A DNA stretch of 64,000 nucleotides from Lethocerus indicus. Taxonomy: Eukaryota; Arthropoda; Insecta; Hemiptera; Belostomatidae. The position numbers were made by a program, and so were the translations under genes. The notes beneath the pieces were generated by a model, which saw only the letters and a program-made list of their open reading frames with translations, ran no database searches and had not been told where the DNA came from. The DNA lies in NCBI GenBank assembly GCA_019843655.1, contig JACDQD010000001.1, forward strand, positions 47,116,443 through 47,180,442, in the 5' to 3' direction. Shown here piece by piece: positions 47,578 through 61,800 of this stretch (the first letter of the stretch is position 1; each line of letters begins with the position of its first letter).

Positions 47578-50500
47578 AAGATGATAAACAGGATTTTGCT
47601 TATCGCCGATGTTGGCAGCCGATAAAGCACCCTCTCAGCACTGGCACAGAGATACTACGTCGGCAACCGATATTGCGGCGCCTACCTATTTTGGCTCCCG
47701 ACGGTGTGGAGAATCATAAAAATGTTTAACATAAGACCGAGTGCAGTGATTCCAAATTCCATTAGAAATCGAATTCGGTCAAATCTCCAGAACGCTCTCG
47801 GTGTAATAGTAAATATTTATTTATAATTACATTTTATCTTAGAATGAGTTTTGTAAAACTCGATAATCGAATTTTGTTTTTTCAATAACTACAATACTCC
47901 ATGACTGACGGTTCGTTTAGAAGGACGGTCACGAGAGCGTGTCACATGAGATTAGAGCTTGCCTAACTACCTACACTAGACAGCAGGCTACCTTAAGAAG
48001 AATATTTTTTCGTTTAACATCTGACGATCAATTTTAAATATAATAATAAAACGATAAGGGGATACCTCCGAAGAAGCCGGAGTAAACAGCATATTATTTT
48101 CAGCTTATAGGAGCTACTGAAAACTGTAGATGGAATATCCCCGAGAAGAGGAAATAGGGCCTTTTTCCCCCGATGTTTTTTCAAAATAATTAATTCCTGT
48201 ATTTATCTTTATCTGTATTATTTATTTTTGTTTGTCTATTGGGCTCAGTATTTAGACTCATATCGGAACTGCTTTTAATTATTTTTCCCCTTCTATTGCC
48301 GTTCAAAGAAAAAGAAACAGAGACAGAGCATAAAATAACAGCGGACAAAATAATGACCAACAATGAAAAGTCCGTCAGTTTTTCCTGTTCTTCATTCTTC
48401 CAACTATTAACGATGTTCATAATATAACATTTTACGTTCAGCCCCGATGTCTTTACGATTGGAATTGGGATTATTGGAAACGTGGTCATGGAAGTTAATA
48501 TACCACGTGAAGTCGAGGAGAAACCGCGATTCTGGAGACTGCGGGATATTTATGACAAGTGCTTAGTCAATAATCAATTAAATTGTTCGCTCTTCGGCAG
48601 ATTCTAATAACAATAATAATAAACATTAAATTTTGTTGCGGCAGCCGGAATCGGGGCCGTCGTCCTTAATACAGAAGAAAGTAGCTTTTATATGGGGCGA
48701 GGGCCGATTTATTTACCTGGAAAAGGGAAAGGTGCCCTTTGTGTTCCGATTCCAGGGGCCTCTGCCTAAAATGCTTTTATGACTTTTCGAAAGGACAATA
48801 AAGCAATATCAAAAACCTTTCTGGGCGGCCCACGGGGTATCCCCGGCCCCTGTCGCCGTCCGGATATCAACTTCTACATTATATATTGTTATAAAGGGCC
48901 TGGAATATTATGAAAGGTATCAAACGCTAGAGATTCACAAAATATCTATGTTATTAACCTACTTTACTGCATGAATTTTATCATGAAGGACTTTTATTAA
49001 ACAAACTTTTGTAAATAACGATTTAATTATCTGGAAATTCGATTCCTCCTAATACGAAATCAGTAATAAATATAAAAACAAAATTGAAATTTCATAAATG
49101 TGTCATGTAATAGTACTTTTATAAAGAATAATTTCGCTAAATTATTATTAATATTAATATCTACGTAATTCAATTCTAAAAATGCGCTAATAATGAGAAT
49201 TCCTAACTGAAATTTTGATCGATTATTTCATAATAAACCTACAAAACAATTCTAAAAAATGATTCCACAAAATAAAAAATTTGTCATAGAGGCTATAATT
49301 ACTGCTACAGTTTCAAATAATAAGATTCATTATATAAACATAAATAAAAAGTGTCGTTCTGAACAATGAACGTAAGGTACGGATTTTAGTACCCATTGCG
49401 CTCATGTTTTCTTTGCGGGGCCAATAAAGACTGAGTCAAAAATTCCAAGGTTCTGGAAAAAGTTGTTATCGAAACATGGGGGCGTACATCCGGTGGTGTC
49501 GGTGGGTCCCCACCAGGTATTTGAAGCTCGACTTATCGTACCTACGCTAAAATATTCCTTTTCGTACGAAACCTGAATGGTACGGGGGAGGGGGAGGGAG
49601 GTGGAGAAAAAACACATTCACATTCCCTATTTTTCGACTCTTTTCACTCCTTTATAGGTTCCTTATTTTTTTAAGAGGGCTCTGACTATAGATATAAATT
49701 GATGCTAATTAGACTGGTGTCCGTACTCCCTCGAGAGGAGCATTTCTGGCCAACATGAAACCCAAAAAAGGGGTGTCGAACGCAACACTAAAATAATAAT
49801 TAATACGAAGGTTTCAAACTGTACCTCATTACTATACTGAAAAGGCCGAAACAGTCTAGCGTTAGACCGAATCGACAGCGGGGACAGAAGAATGGTAAAG
49901 AAATAATTAATAATAATAACCGCGCTACAAATATACAGGCCTCTTCGTCGGTATGCTAGATAGGAGGCTGGATTTCAGAAATCTCACAACTGATAATGTC
50001 GACAGCAAAATACCTAAATATTTTTGTTGTTTCGAATGCCAGAAAAATTCAAATGATGTCAAATATTGTGATGAAAAGCGAGCCCCATGCACCGCATTAA
50101 AATATGATTACATGGTATTAAACGTGTATCCTATTTTTTTGTAATATTTGTTAACTGTAATAAAAAATTATTATTACATATAATAAATAAATATTTTTCA
50201 ATCTAAAAGAAATAAACAAGTAAACAGAATATAGTATGTTTTTGTAGCCCATTAATGAATTATATTAACAGGATGGCATTTATGAAATTAGATTGATACG
50301 AAAATTGAGGGGGGGCAGAGGTACAGAAGGGTTGGAGGCCACTACCTTATTCATGTTCTAAGAATATCTTTGTTAATATAAATGAATAAGTTACGGGTGT
50401 TCGTCCGTCCGTCGGTAACAAAATTGGACTAGAATCGGTTTTGGGGCCCCCTGTTGTTGGAACGAAAAAACACTTTAAAGGCAAAATATTTTAACATTTT

Positions 50501-53500
50501 TTCGCGTCTCCTCTCGCTGGTTCGGTATTATTTTATGGCAATATCGTAACCAACAAAGTTCTACCGAGGTGAGATTACTGCTAGTTAAACAATTTCTGTA
50601 GCAAAAAACCAAAGAGGAGAGACAAACGATGGAAAAAATATGTTATTCCAAATCCTCGCAGACCAAGTAACTATTTTAACAATTGTACGAACGCGGTTTT
50701 TTTGCGCTCGACTGGGGGTTAAAATGCAAAGTCTCAATCGCTGGATCGAAAGCGCCTGAAAAGTAGGTTGCCTCGGAGGCAGTAAATGTCAAGCCTTATA
50801 CTGCCCGATGAAAATGTTTCCACGAAAGAGGCAGTTACCCCGGGGCGGAGGGGAGGGTTTCGATACCACTTAACAATTCTACAGCGAGAACAAAACAAGT
50901 CTTCGTCTCCGACGGGGATCTCATGACTTCAGTTTAAATATACTTATCCCGCGGGTTGACAAAAGCCGCGCGAATCTGAATAACAAATGATTTTCAGTTA
51001 GGCAAGCCATCCGACTTCAAGAAAGTGCAGAATGAGCTGTTGGGGATTCGCTGTTGTAACCTTTTAAACTCGGTGCTGCCCGGGGACATAAGACGGGCAA
51101 AAATGCCTATATACGGCCAATAGTCCTAAAGCTGTAGTGTTCTCGCGGATACAGGATGAAATGGAGTCATAAATTAGAATGTTGGCGAAATGTACAGTCT
51201 TCAAAACCGAAATTAGGCCAACTTAATAAGTTCTTACTTAGACCCGATAATTCAGATTTTCAGTCGGTTGTCACAGGAGAAAAAGGAGGAAAAATTCTGA
51301 CAAAATAAAAATGACTGGTTCAGACTTATTTTTAGCTACGTACAATGAAAGTCGGCCGGAAGACACCTGACCGGATTCCGGTGTCCGACCGAACCGGAAA
51401 ACGCGCCGCTGTCCGCAGTAGGATATTCCGAACCGGCGCCACGAAGAACAAAAGTCATTTCTACGACCTTAAGTAGAACTTTGATTTCTGCCACACAGTT
51501 TGTCGCCCCTAAATTAATAATTAATCAGCAAACCCTAGTCAGCTACTCAATTGCAATCTGATATTTATTCCGTAAGTATATTACGAAAGGTGGAATTTAA
51601 TTAATTATTACAACAATATATTTTATTTAGGAAGAGCCCTGAGATGCGCTATAATTTCGGCCCCTTAATCAATTTAATAATACCTCATTAATAAGCGAAT
51701 AAGATGGAGATAATGAGTTTAATTGTTTTATGCGACTGAAGAAATTTTCGGTTCTCCAAATTTTTATCCGAAATGGCCCACGGTAGGGAAATTCCCTTCC
51801 ATCGCTAATTTCATGCAGAGTTAAATTTCGAAATTATGGTCGTAGGAATTAACGTTCGATTTCTTAGTTATGGCAGGTCTACAATATTTTTTTAAATCGT
51901 ACGTCTTTAGTATATTAATAAAGTGAATAATATCGACTACCGATAATAAACTATTTTATTGTACGAGTAGAATATAATATAATCCGTTTTGACAGAACTA
52001 GAAGCGAGTCTTAGAATGTAATACGAGCATAATAATATAATAGACTTCTGCGCTTCTGTATAATCATCCCCACTTTCTTTTCCGTAATGGGGGTCGATAA
52101 TTTAAATAAGAATGAGTTACCCAGATAGTAGAAACTAGGATCTAATATGGGCGGACTGATCATAATAAATAATGGACGTCATAATAAATAGCGATTCGGT
52201 GTTAATTATTGAGGATCCAAGTAAGGGCTCTTGTAAATGGCCATAGCGTGTAAATGAAAGTTTCCCCGCTTTTACCTGAAAGCCCCCCTCCCAACTCCCC
52301 CAATGGGTCCGTCCTGTTATTCATTCATTCAGGCTCGGACCTCCTACAACATGGATGGGCCGACGGCCTAAGCAAATATTAAAACTCCGTTTAAATAATA
52401 TCCCCAGCTCGGCCCCCTCTAATGGCCCAATGTCGATTACCGACCTTTTTTCCTTTTCAAAATTTACAGACAGGTAAATTCCAGACGAAACTCTTACACT
52501 AGACGCCGGCCGCGCGGGGATTCCATCGGACGCCCCAGGATATCTAGACTAAATGGCGAAATCGTGTTTTTGGTATTAAGGGTTTATCTGTCGGTCGATA
52601 ATATTTATTTTGAAATATTTACCCGGTCTGCGGGAGCTCGGCTTATAAGGTGTCTACGGAACTCTGTGATGCGATTAGCGGGATGTTTACGGATCAAAAA
52701 TGCGCCGGAAACGTTGTTTGCAAATGGATAAATTTGATAGGATTGTTTCTATAACACTAAACACATCACACATCAGGAATTCGACAATATGGGTCCTATC
52801 CCGAATTTATCTGTGTAAACGGTTTAGAGACGCTGAAAAGGCTAAATCCTAGTGCCATTGTTTCTTAATTTTATTTTAAATTAAAATACTCATAGACTCT
52901 CGAGTATTGACACGTTTAAAAATGTTTTCAGGTAGTTAATGCACTCATAGTTAATGCGATTTCATAATAATATACAGTTTAATCAGCAGTTTTCTTCGCT
53001 ATCAAATGGGTCAATAAAAAACAAATCGAACGCGAATATGTAAACATAAGTCGTTTGGGAGAGGCAAACTGTAAAGGGCTCTCTCCCTCTCTCTCTCTAT
53101 CGATCTTATCGATTTGAAGAAAACGCGTAATGACTTTTGGAATTGAACAATAAGGCCTCTCGGGGACGGGAGCGTCGCTCGAAAGTGATCGCGTTTTAAT
53201 TCAAGACCGCGTAGGGTTTCCGGTGAGAAGACTAAACGAGATATGGCTTCTGTGTCGTCTTATCTGTCCCCCTATAATATACCCAGGACTGGCTTCTTTC
53301 GACCATGTTCCTTTACATATCGAATTAAATCCGACCGAACGCTACCGATACTAACAGGATAAGAGACCGAAGATTACGGGAGGAGGGACTCTTCAAGCGG
53401 TGGACACGGGCTGTGGGCTCGTAAAACGCGAGACTAACCCGCGATTATATCACAGATATATTCCGGGACCTGAAAACTGATCTTAAGTCTATCGATTCTT

Positions 53501-53671
53501 TATTAAATTGTAACCCATGCGAGCAGAAGGTGAAGTCGTATTGAAAAGTGTTATTTTATTCCTCGTTAAACTACACGAAAACCCGAACAAAAAACAAGAC
53601 AAAAATCCATTAAGGAACTTGTACATTAGAAGAAAATTTGTAATTAACCAGCAAAGTTTCGGCCTTCCCTC
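47578..53671. other. Stretch without recognised features
   Basis: Very AT-rich at 48900-49350 and 51900-52050. GTTCGTCCGTCCGTCGG at 50399-50415 looks like a short decayed tandem motif. A 63-codon frame at 49953-50144 has five Cys (CCFEC and others) but no recognised family. Confidence 0.45.
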
Positions 53672-53735
53672 GGGAATCGAACCCAAGCAGGGTCGGACTA
53701 TCCAATCCTATGGCATTAAGACACACAGGTCTAAT
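53672..53735 (-). repeat. tRNA-like / SINE fragment with a T-arm
   Basis: On the minus strand, TTGGG-TTCGATT-CCCGA forms a normal tRNA T-arm (53673-53683 holds the B box GGTTCGATTCC). The upstream part, GTGTCTTAATGCCATAGGAT, looks like a decayed tRNA body. No full acceptor stem, D-arm or clear anticodon arm can be folded, so this is not a working tRNA gene; a tRNA-derived SINE is likelier. Confidence 0.4.
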
Positions 53736-53745
53736 ATATCTCGTA

Positions 53746-53747
<2 letters not shown>

Positions 53748-53835
<88 letters not shown>

Positions 53836-53837
53836 TA
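53748..53837. repeat. (TA)n microsatellite
   Basis: About 40 TA units, the longest TA tract in the window, ending TACATATATAC. It begins 13 nt beyond the tRNA-like fragment, in the position of a SINE tail. Confidence 0.98.
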
Positions 53838-56337
53838 CTTAGAATCACTGTAAGGTGGTACTAAATCCATTTAAATACATTGGAAAGGACTGAACTTTAG
53901 TTCGCAAGAGTTGGCCTTAGAAGGTTGTACTCCCCGGAAACCCGATATCGGGCCCGGCAATGAACACGTCCCGACAGTAAACCTATCAAGGGGACGATTT
54001 CGGTGTTGTAAAAATAATCTTGTTGGATTTAAAAAATGTCCCTTTTGGTGTAATTTAAATCGGTCTATTTATATTCTAAACTGTACACAGTAAGTACAAT
54101 TTTACAAGGGCGATATATGACACTTAATAACCGTCAGCATTAAGAATGACCGGCGGTTTCGTTGACCGAACATTTTCTCGTGGCGTAAGAAACGTCATGA
54201 AAGTCCCAAGCGAGCTTTTAGCAATTGTCATCCAATGCCCCACCGTCACCGGCCGCAGTCATCGCGGATGACATAAGAGAGTGTAAAAAATATCTGTCGT
54301 CCATTTCCACGTGATGATTTTCACCATTATATAAGGTGAAAAACCACGCTTGTATTCGCCGAATTAAAAGGTGTAACTCTTCAGAAGTGACCGAAACTGT
54401 TTAAATAATCTTCTAATCTGACAGTAATTGGTATATATTCAAATTTAATTAAATTCCCTCTATTACCTCTAATACTTTTTTAAGTTAGCCGTGTTACATG
54501 TTATTCTTGTCAACATGTTATTCTAGAGCACTGTTTTTGCCAAAAGATTTTGCACCAAGCTATTAATTATTCTGTACAATTTTTTTTCACACCACGAATT
54601 CACCTAGTCCTCAATTCCTCTTTTACATACTTTATGTAAAAATAATTATAGTAATAAAAACGCTGTTTCCTGAATTAACTTTCGCAGACGCGTTATCGAT
54701 AATACACGCGGAGTGGGGTTACTCTACCCGAATAGAGTTCGGGGTCTAACCAGATCTGACGATTGCGTAAGACGGGCAAACGCAATTAAGTCGCGGCCCC
54801 TACCCTCTTAACGGCGGGGACATTTTTCCGGAGTCATTAATGCAAACGGAACATGCGGCTTTAATGATAGCAACATCGGGACATCGGGAGCGATGAATAG
54901 GGACGCTAATGATGCACGGGAGGGGGGGCCTCGCCCCGGTCTCTAAGCGTTGAATTAAATCCTATTATTCCCTGTGCCGTAGAAGAGACAGTCCTTAAAA
55001 CAACGGGCATAGACAATGGGGCAGGAAAAAAGAACGGAGCCGCATGGCGAAATAATCCTCTGAAATGAAGGATCATCCTCAAATCTAGTTGCCTCCTGTA
55101 AAAAAAACCTGAAACTATTCGCCGTTTCTATCTAACGGTGAACAGACTATATTCCATATTTAATAGAATATTAAATAAACTATTAAATAGGGGGATAAAT
55201 CACTCCACTCCCCTACTAGATAAACATGGTTCCGTTTCTCAGTAAAATACGGTAGCTCGAAGATTCAGATTAAATAATCGCGGAGTAATTTTCTTCTTTT
55301 GAAATGTGAAATTCGCAATTTCCGATATTATCGGCCAGGAGATAAATTCAACCGCGGTACCTACATTATTCTCTATATGTCCATCCCAATATCCCTGCAT
55401 TGCTATAGCCCTGCAGTGAAACCATTCATACTGTGAACAAATTTGAAAATCACGCATAATGACGATTGTGGAGCGTGCGCACTGTGCGATAAGCGCCAGT
55501 TCGATCCATCTCCGTCTGCCTTGGCTCCAACTTTTCGCAAACTGGATTTATCAAATCGGTTTCGAAAATACCTCATTTATTACAACACCGCGCCGATTTC
55601 AGCAAACGATGATCAAAACTCCCCGGCTGGGTCTTTAAAGTTATGAATTTATGCGAGCATATCAGAAGTTGGTCATCGAGCCGTTGAGTCCGGTATCGCG
55701 TGGTCGTCCGGCTTCTCAGCCCGGCGTTGTGTACATATCGAATTAAATCCTATTATTCATATGAGGCGGAGTGCATCCGGAGTAACAAGCAATTTTTGGC
55801 TAGGCATTTGCACTGAATACCCAACGTGAAACTATTGTTCGAATCCTCATGGAAATCGGTTACGAACTTTATTATAATCAAAAGTTACCAATAGATTTAT
55901 GAAATTATCCAGAGCATATTATTACTGGCATATTATAATTCCGTTTTGTTTGTAGGTCAAGGTGTTAATTACTGTATTTTAATAGTGAACTTGGCCTAAA
56001 CGAAACCGACAATATATTTATAAAAATGTCGTCGGCCTCGATAACTACTGACGGTGGTATGGAATTGAAAGCTTCAAATACAGCAGCCGAGATGCCCGAT
56101 TACACGAAATAAAAAATTATTTTATATTAATATATTAACAGGAATAATAAATACGATAAATCGGCGCCCCACTTCCTTCTATGATCCGTGTTTAACACTC
56201 GTTTACAAAACCATCTGGGCACAAAAAAAATGCTTGCCTCCTTTCATAAGTGCGGCGGTTACGTAAACATACATGCTGAGGCAAAAGAGCGGCGCCGGTG
56301 ACAGAAGGGAAGGGGGAGCCCGTTCAGCTTAAGTGTT

Positions 56338-56393
<56 letters not shown>
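56338..56393. repeat. (TA)n microsatellite
   Basis: About 27 perfect TA units. Confidence 0.98.
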
Positions 56394-56395
<2 letters not shown>

Positions 56396-56711
56396 CTTCT
56401 CGGTATACTCTTTTTTATCACCACCGGCAGCGACTTGAAACGAGCATCATTGCACCATTGTAAGAGCCCAACTGTTAGCACTGTACCTCGGGTGTACGGT
56501 AGGTACCGATAAGGCACGCGGTCCTTCGGAGTTGGACGAAGTTTCATGTACGAATTGCTACAACGAATTCGCGACCCGACGGCTTCAAAGACTATGACTT
56601 GATATTCATCCGGGGCTTGACTGCTATTTTTTGGAACATATCAATATGAATTTTTTAAATTGGAATAAAGGTTTAAAAACTGAAAAGAAGGGACGGGCGA
56701 TCAACGCAAGT

Positions 56712-56985
56712 GGCTTAATAAATGAAAATTTTTTATCCTCAAGTCGGGCCACGCTCAATTTTCAATTTACCAGCAGATTGTAACTTCCTAAGGTACTTTT
56801 GGCGTATACTTCCGGTCGTCAAATATACTCGTAATATTCGGACAGCCCAATTTTTATGCCCCCCCCCCAACACGACGTCGGAGGGAAGGGGAATATGGAT
56901 ATCGTTCACTTAATAAGAAGGAAATTTTCATCCTCCTGAGTCGGAGTCCCGCTCAATTTTCGATTTGGTCACAGATTGTAACTTT
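56712..56985 (+). repeat. Direct repeat pair of about 80 nt, 195 nt apart
   Basis: Copy 1 (56712-56793) and copy 2 (56907-56985) share GGCTTAATAAATGAAAATTT / CACTTAATAAGAAGGAAATT, TCCT-AGTCGG, CGCTCAATTTTC-ATTT and CAGATTGTAACTT-TAAGG. The spacer contains no recognised feature. Confidence 0.75.
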
Positions 56986-58697
56986 GTAAGGGGGGCCGGC
57001 CCCATGTCCAGGGCTCTTAGGAGACGTTTATTGGTGGTAGCCGCGGACCATAACCGTATATCTTTTGAGGCGGTCGGGCCCCGTAGCGAAAAATGAGATT
57101 GGATTCACAAATTGATGGCGGGGGAGGGGGATGGGGGTTTCGACATTTAATTTTTGTTTTTTTTCTTATTACAGCCGTCTTACTTTTATCTTCCCGTCCG
57201 ACTAGGCCTCCAAGTGTCCGACTGCATAGCTTCGTTCCTACTTTCGATCGCTTCAAACTTGAAACTGCTAAAACAGATGTCTTGTGGGTCTACATAAGTC
57301 CACCAATAATCCACTGATTGGAGGTTACTGAAGCCAAACCGGTCCAGCATAAAAGTATTGTATTCATAGTTCTGATAGGACGATGTTACGTTACTAACGG
57401 AAAGATACTGGCGGCAACCGGTGTCCAGGAAATAACCGAAAAGAGACGCCATAGAAGTGTATAAAATCTAACGATAGAATTAAACATAATCGATCTTTAA
57501 TATTATAGATATCTACACCTAGAATCAATATTAAATCCTAATTTATTTTCTATTTCTATAATTTGGGATTCTATATCAACACCAAAAGAAACTTACTTTA
57601 TGGAAGAAGAGCATTAATAATTTAACTTAAAAAAATGTAAAAGACTATCGATTAACGACTGCCATGGGTTAACAGAGCTCGAAAATATAATGGCGGATCC
57701 TTCCGGGAATTCGATTGCAACAAAACGCAATTTAGTAAGAAGACGAGCCGAGTGGGCATTTCGTAGTGAAGTTTACGGCCGTGGAAATTACAGCTCCGGC
57801 TTTTATCTTCTGCCCCGGGGCGGCTTACCGAAAAACAAGAAAGAACAAAATCCAGGATAGGATTTTTTTAAATTGCTAAAAGTACAAAAAAATCGGGACA
57901 GCGGTTTCGAAAAAGGGGGCGGGGGTGAGGGGAAGGCGGGGAAGGAGTCTGGACATAAATTTAAGAAAGCCGCCAGCCCGATAATAACCCAGACGTTTCG
58001 GACATTCATCGGCTTAACCAAATTAAAGTCCCTAAACTGGTGCTTACAGATCGGCGATTGGTGGAAAAAAAATTGGACCGAGATAATAGGACTTTTCCTC
58101 CATTACGCAGTCTGACTTATATATACATCACAATCGTAGACAAGCCGCGTTATATAATGCTATTACAGATTTTCACCTAAGCTTTTCTGTTGTCAGATTC
58201 CACATTCTGAGTATCTCAGGCCCTTTTTTTAGAGTCCATCCTCCCTAAATAGTAACCTATTTAACTGTTTCCATTTCTGTCGCAATAAGAAATATGGAAG
58301 CGAAACCCACTAAAATTTACTCCCTAATAGGAACGCTTCTTATATTTAATCCTCTAAACCCAACCTTAGTGGATACGTAATCATTAGTATTATTTAAAAC
58401 TGGGTTGGTATATGTCTATCTGTGACGGAATCGAGTATGTTCCACCTTTTAAGAAAGAATGATTCAGGCTTATTTATACCAAAAGATGCGGAATTTTGTC
58501 GGGCTGTTAGAGATCCTGTTTTTTCTCAATTCAACTTTCCAACTGTTTAAATTCCAATTCAACTTTTCAAATGAAATCGACAGAAATCTTTTTACATTTT
58601 ATAATAGCTTGTATAAGTTCCGATCAGAAAGGAGTATTATTCGATGAATTATTCGTACTATCCTTTTTGTTTATCAATCATTGGGGGGCAAGTATTT

Positions 58698-58698
<1 letters not shown>

Positions 58699-58747
<49 letters not shown>
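58699..58747. repeat. (TA)n microsatellite
   Basis: About 24 perfect TA units, ending TATGTCC. Confidence 0.98.
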
Positions 58748-58752
<5 letters not shown>

Positions 58753-58859
58753 ATATTTATCATTTTAAACATTCTGTACTATACCGCGAGATACTAGAGA
58801 CCGGTCCTTTTCCAGGACTCATTGGGAATATTTGCAAACCTACATATTAAGACTGACCG

Positions 58860-61800
58860 ACACGGGAGGCTTCTGCCGCGTTATAAATGTACATGTGGCA
58901 CCGAGAGAGTGTACGGCGTTTGAAGAGCAGCGATAGGTGAACACAATGGGAATAGGAAGTAGAAAATAAAATGTCCGCTTTAAAATTCATGAACTGCGCG
59001 GAGGGTTCCCAGACTCAAGTACCTAGTGAGCTCATGCGTTGTGCAAGAGCTCTGTAAAGTTAACCATGGCGTACGTTTCTGTACCATTCACGAAAGAAAA
59101 AAATGAAATAAATGACGACAAATTCAACAATACTCCACCGGGTTTCAGTCCGACCGTAGGGGAATCCAAATTTTTAATGATTGTCAGTGTTGCTGCATTT
59201 GATACTAACCTTTCACTGTGACCACCGCCAAAATATCCCGTTACTTAAATATATTCCACCTACCTCAAACAATAATAGGATACATGGGTGATCGATACAT
59301 ATGATGATTCTAAATTTTCCTTAAAAAATGTTTTTCTCAATGGAATTTTATTCAATGCATCGTTAATTTAATGACGGAACCCTATTGACCGAAACCGTAC
59401 TACCATAGGACCAAATGGACGTATGAATATATAAATTTTAAATATTTCACTTCTCTACTTATTTCCGGCCTTTTGCCACCATTTACTTCGTAAGAAATAC
59501 AGCTTTATTATTCCAATATTCTTACGGTATTTAAGCCGTATTTAACGTAGTATTTAACCTCTAGTGCCCTCTCCCATAGTGACCTCCCTGGGACCGAAGC
59601 CCCCGGTATACTCAAACCGAGGAATGCATTTCGAAAATCTGTGAAGTTCAGAAAGCGGAAAAGAGCACCCCGGGGGTGTGTACGAGGAAACGGAGCGGGT
59701 TTTTACGATTGGGGGTTGGTCCCAAACACGTGTGCCGCAACCTCCCAGATGTTTGGACCCTATGTGGGGCGCCCCCCAACACGCGAATAACAATTAATAC
59801 CTACCCCGGACCCATCCTCGCCTCGCCTCGAATACGGTCCCCTAGACTTTGATTTCCAAAAATAAAGCTAAAATATTACTTGAAATGGAACGGGCCCCAG
59901 AGTCCTGGGATAAGAACGGTACCGACCGCAGGGTTGTAACAAAATGGAGTCTTAAAAAAGTTAGCGATCATTTTATTTTCCTCGTTACCCTCTTCTCTGA
60001 GCCCTACGCTATAATGGACATTCGCTCAAACCTAATATTCTCAAATCTATCAAAGCAGTAGGAGGGCTCCATAATAGCAGTAGTTCCATCAGGAATCTCG
60101 CGGTTTTACTTTCGTCTACAATTAAGTAAAACAACAAAATGAATGATTTTTTCCGGGTAAATACTTTGGGGTTGGGGTCAGAACTCTCAATTTCGAAAAT
60201 TCTCAACTGATGATACATAAAGCGCCGAAAGACCTTTGATCATCACAAGACCAAAAGAAAATGTCGATAAAACATAAATATGTCGAGACATTAAAACATT
60301 TCAAATGTAAACACTAAATGACCAAAGCCTATAAAAAACCATGTAACTATATCAAAAATAGGGTTTTCATGTGAATATTGTTCACCGCTGTATTAACTGA
60401 ATGAAGTTTCTTCGTTTTCCAAATAACAGAATATAATATATAAAGCAGTTGGACACAATGTGAAACAGCAACCAACCGCCTTTTGCCTGTTGCACAAACC
60501 GCCTTTTAGGGTTTGGGAAAATCGTGAATTTTTGTTTAATTTTATGACCTTCAAGAACGCCAATCCTGGATACTTTTCTAACCGTCCCATATTGTATGCT
60601 TCATGATATTTGTTCGCAATCTTCACACATCACGAGGCTATCCCCTGGGCCTATTTCCCCCGTCTATTTTCCCCGTCTTCGGTAAGACAAATAGTGAAGA
60701 AGTCGCGGAAATAAGGGCATTGTCGCCGGGCTGAAAAAATGCGAGGCGGAATTGAAAACCGGTTTAATGCGGCTGACGCCTCCGTACGGGCTTTACCGTC
60801 ACGCCAAATTTCATATCGAGCCCTCTCACCAACCATCGAGTCTACAGATCGATCGAAATATCACATTGAATATCGGGAGATTTGGTCCCGCAAATAAAAA
60901 CAGGACTTTCTGATGCTTGGACAGTATAACGTGGTCGCTTAAATAAAGCCTCCGGGGTGATATTATTGGCTCAATCGATTGAGATGTTTGATGGGATTCA
61001 CCACGGTACCGTTTGACGTCATACGCCTCAAATATCCATAACCGGGGAATCATTATAGTCAGCGCGTATTCTTAATCTTTCGGAGTCAGATTCTATGCCC
61101 CATCACCGTTTCTAATACCGTCGTGCTGACGCGCTGCTACTGACGAAGGCGGATAAAGTTGGTGCACATAATTATTCACGCTTATCCCCCACTCCCAAAT
61201 GTTTTTTCAAGTTGCGAATGTCCGCATGTTTGGGTTAAGTTAGTCTACCCGAGTGTGCTTAGAACGCCTCAAGTTCCGGGCTGGTGAAGGGGGGGGGGAA
61301 TGCGGGCCGAAAGGGAAACGCCCGATTGCCGCAATACTTTACACAATCGATACCTCGCTCTGTCGATTGTTTACTTCGACGTAAAATAAGCATAATAATT
61401 TTTACTCGGACGCTACCACGACCGGCCGAATCGACGCTTCCTTCTGCCGTGGTTACGGGGGAATGCGGATCGAAAGTTAACCCAGGGCCCCGTCTGAGAG
61501 ATTACAATGTCCGACATTCCTGGGTATAATGAAGCCCGAGGGGGAGACGACCTACTGTCAAAATAACGTCTAATAATATCCGCCTATTAATATAGCGCTT
61601 TCTCAGCCCCGTATAATGCCATCTATAATATAACGGGGCCTCCAGCCAGCGCCTATATTTTGTAAATATTTACGGGGGAGGTTTAAGTAAATTCCCAGCA
61701 TATCGGTAATCTCAACTTTCGACGTCAATATTTGCGTTCGCAGTACTTGATGTCTATCCGCGACCTTAGCGGCGGCTTTTTTTATATTATTCTCAATATC

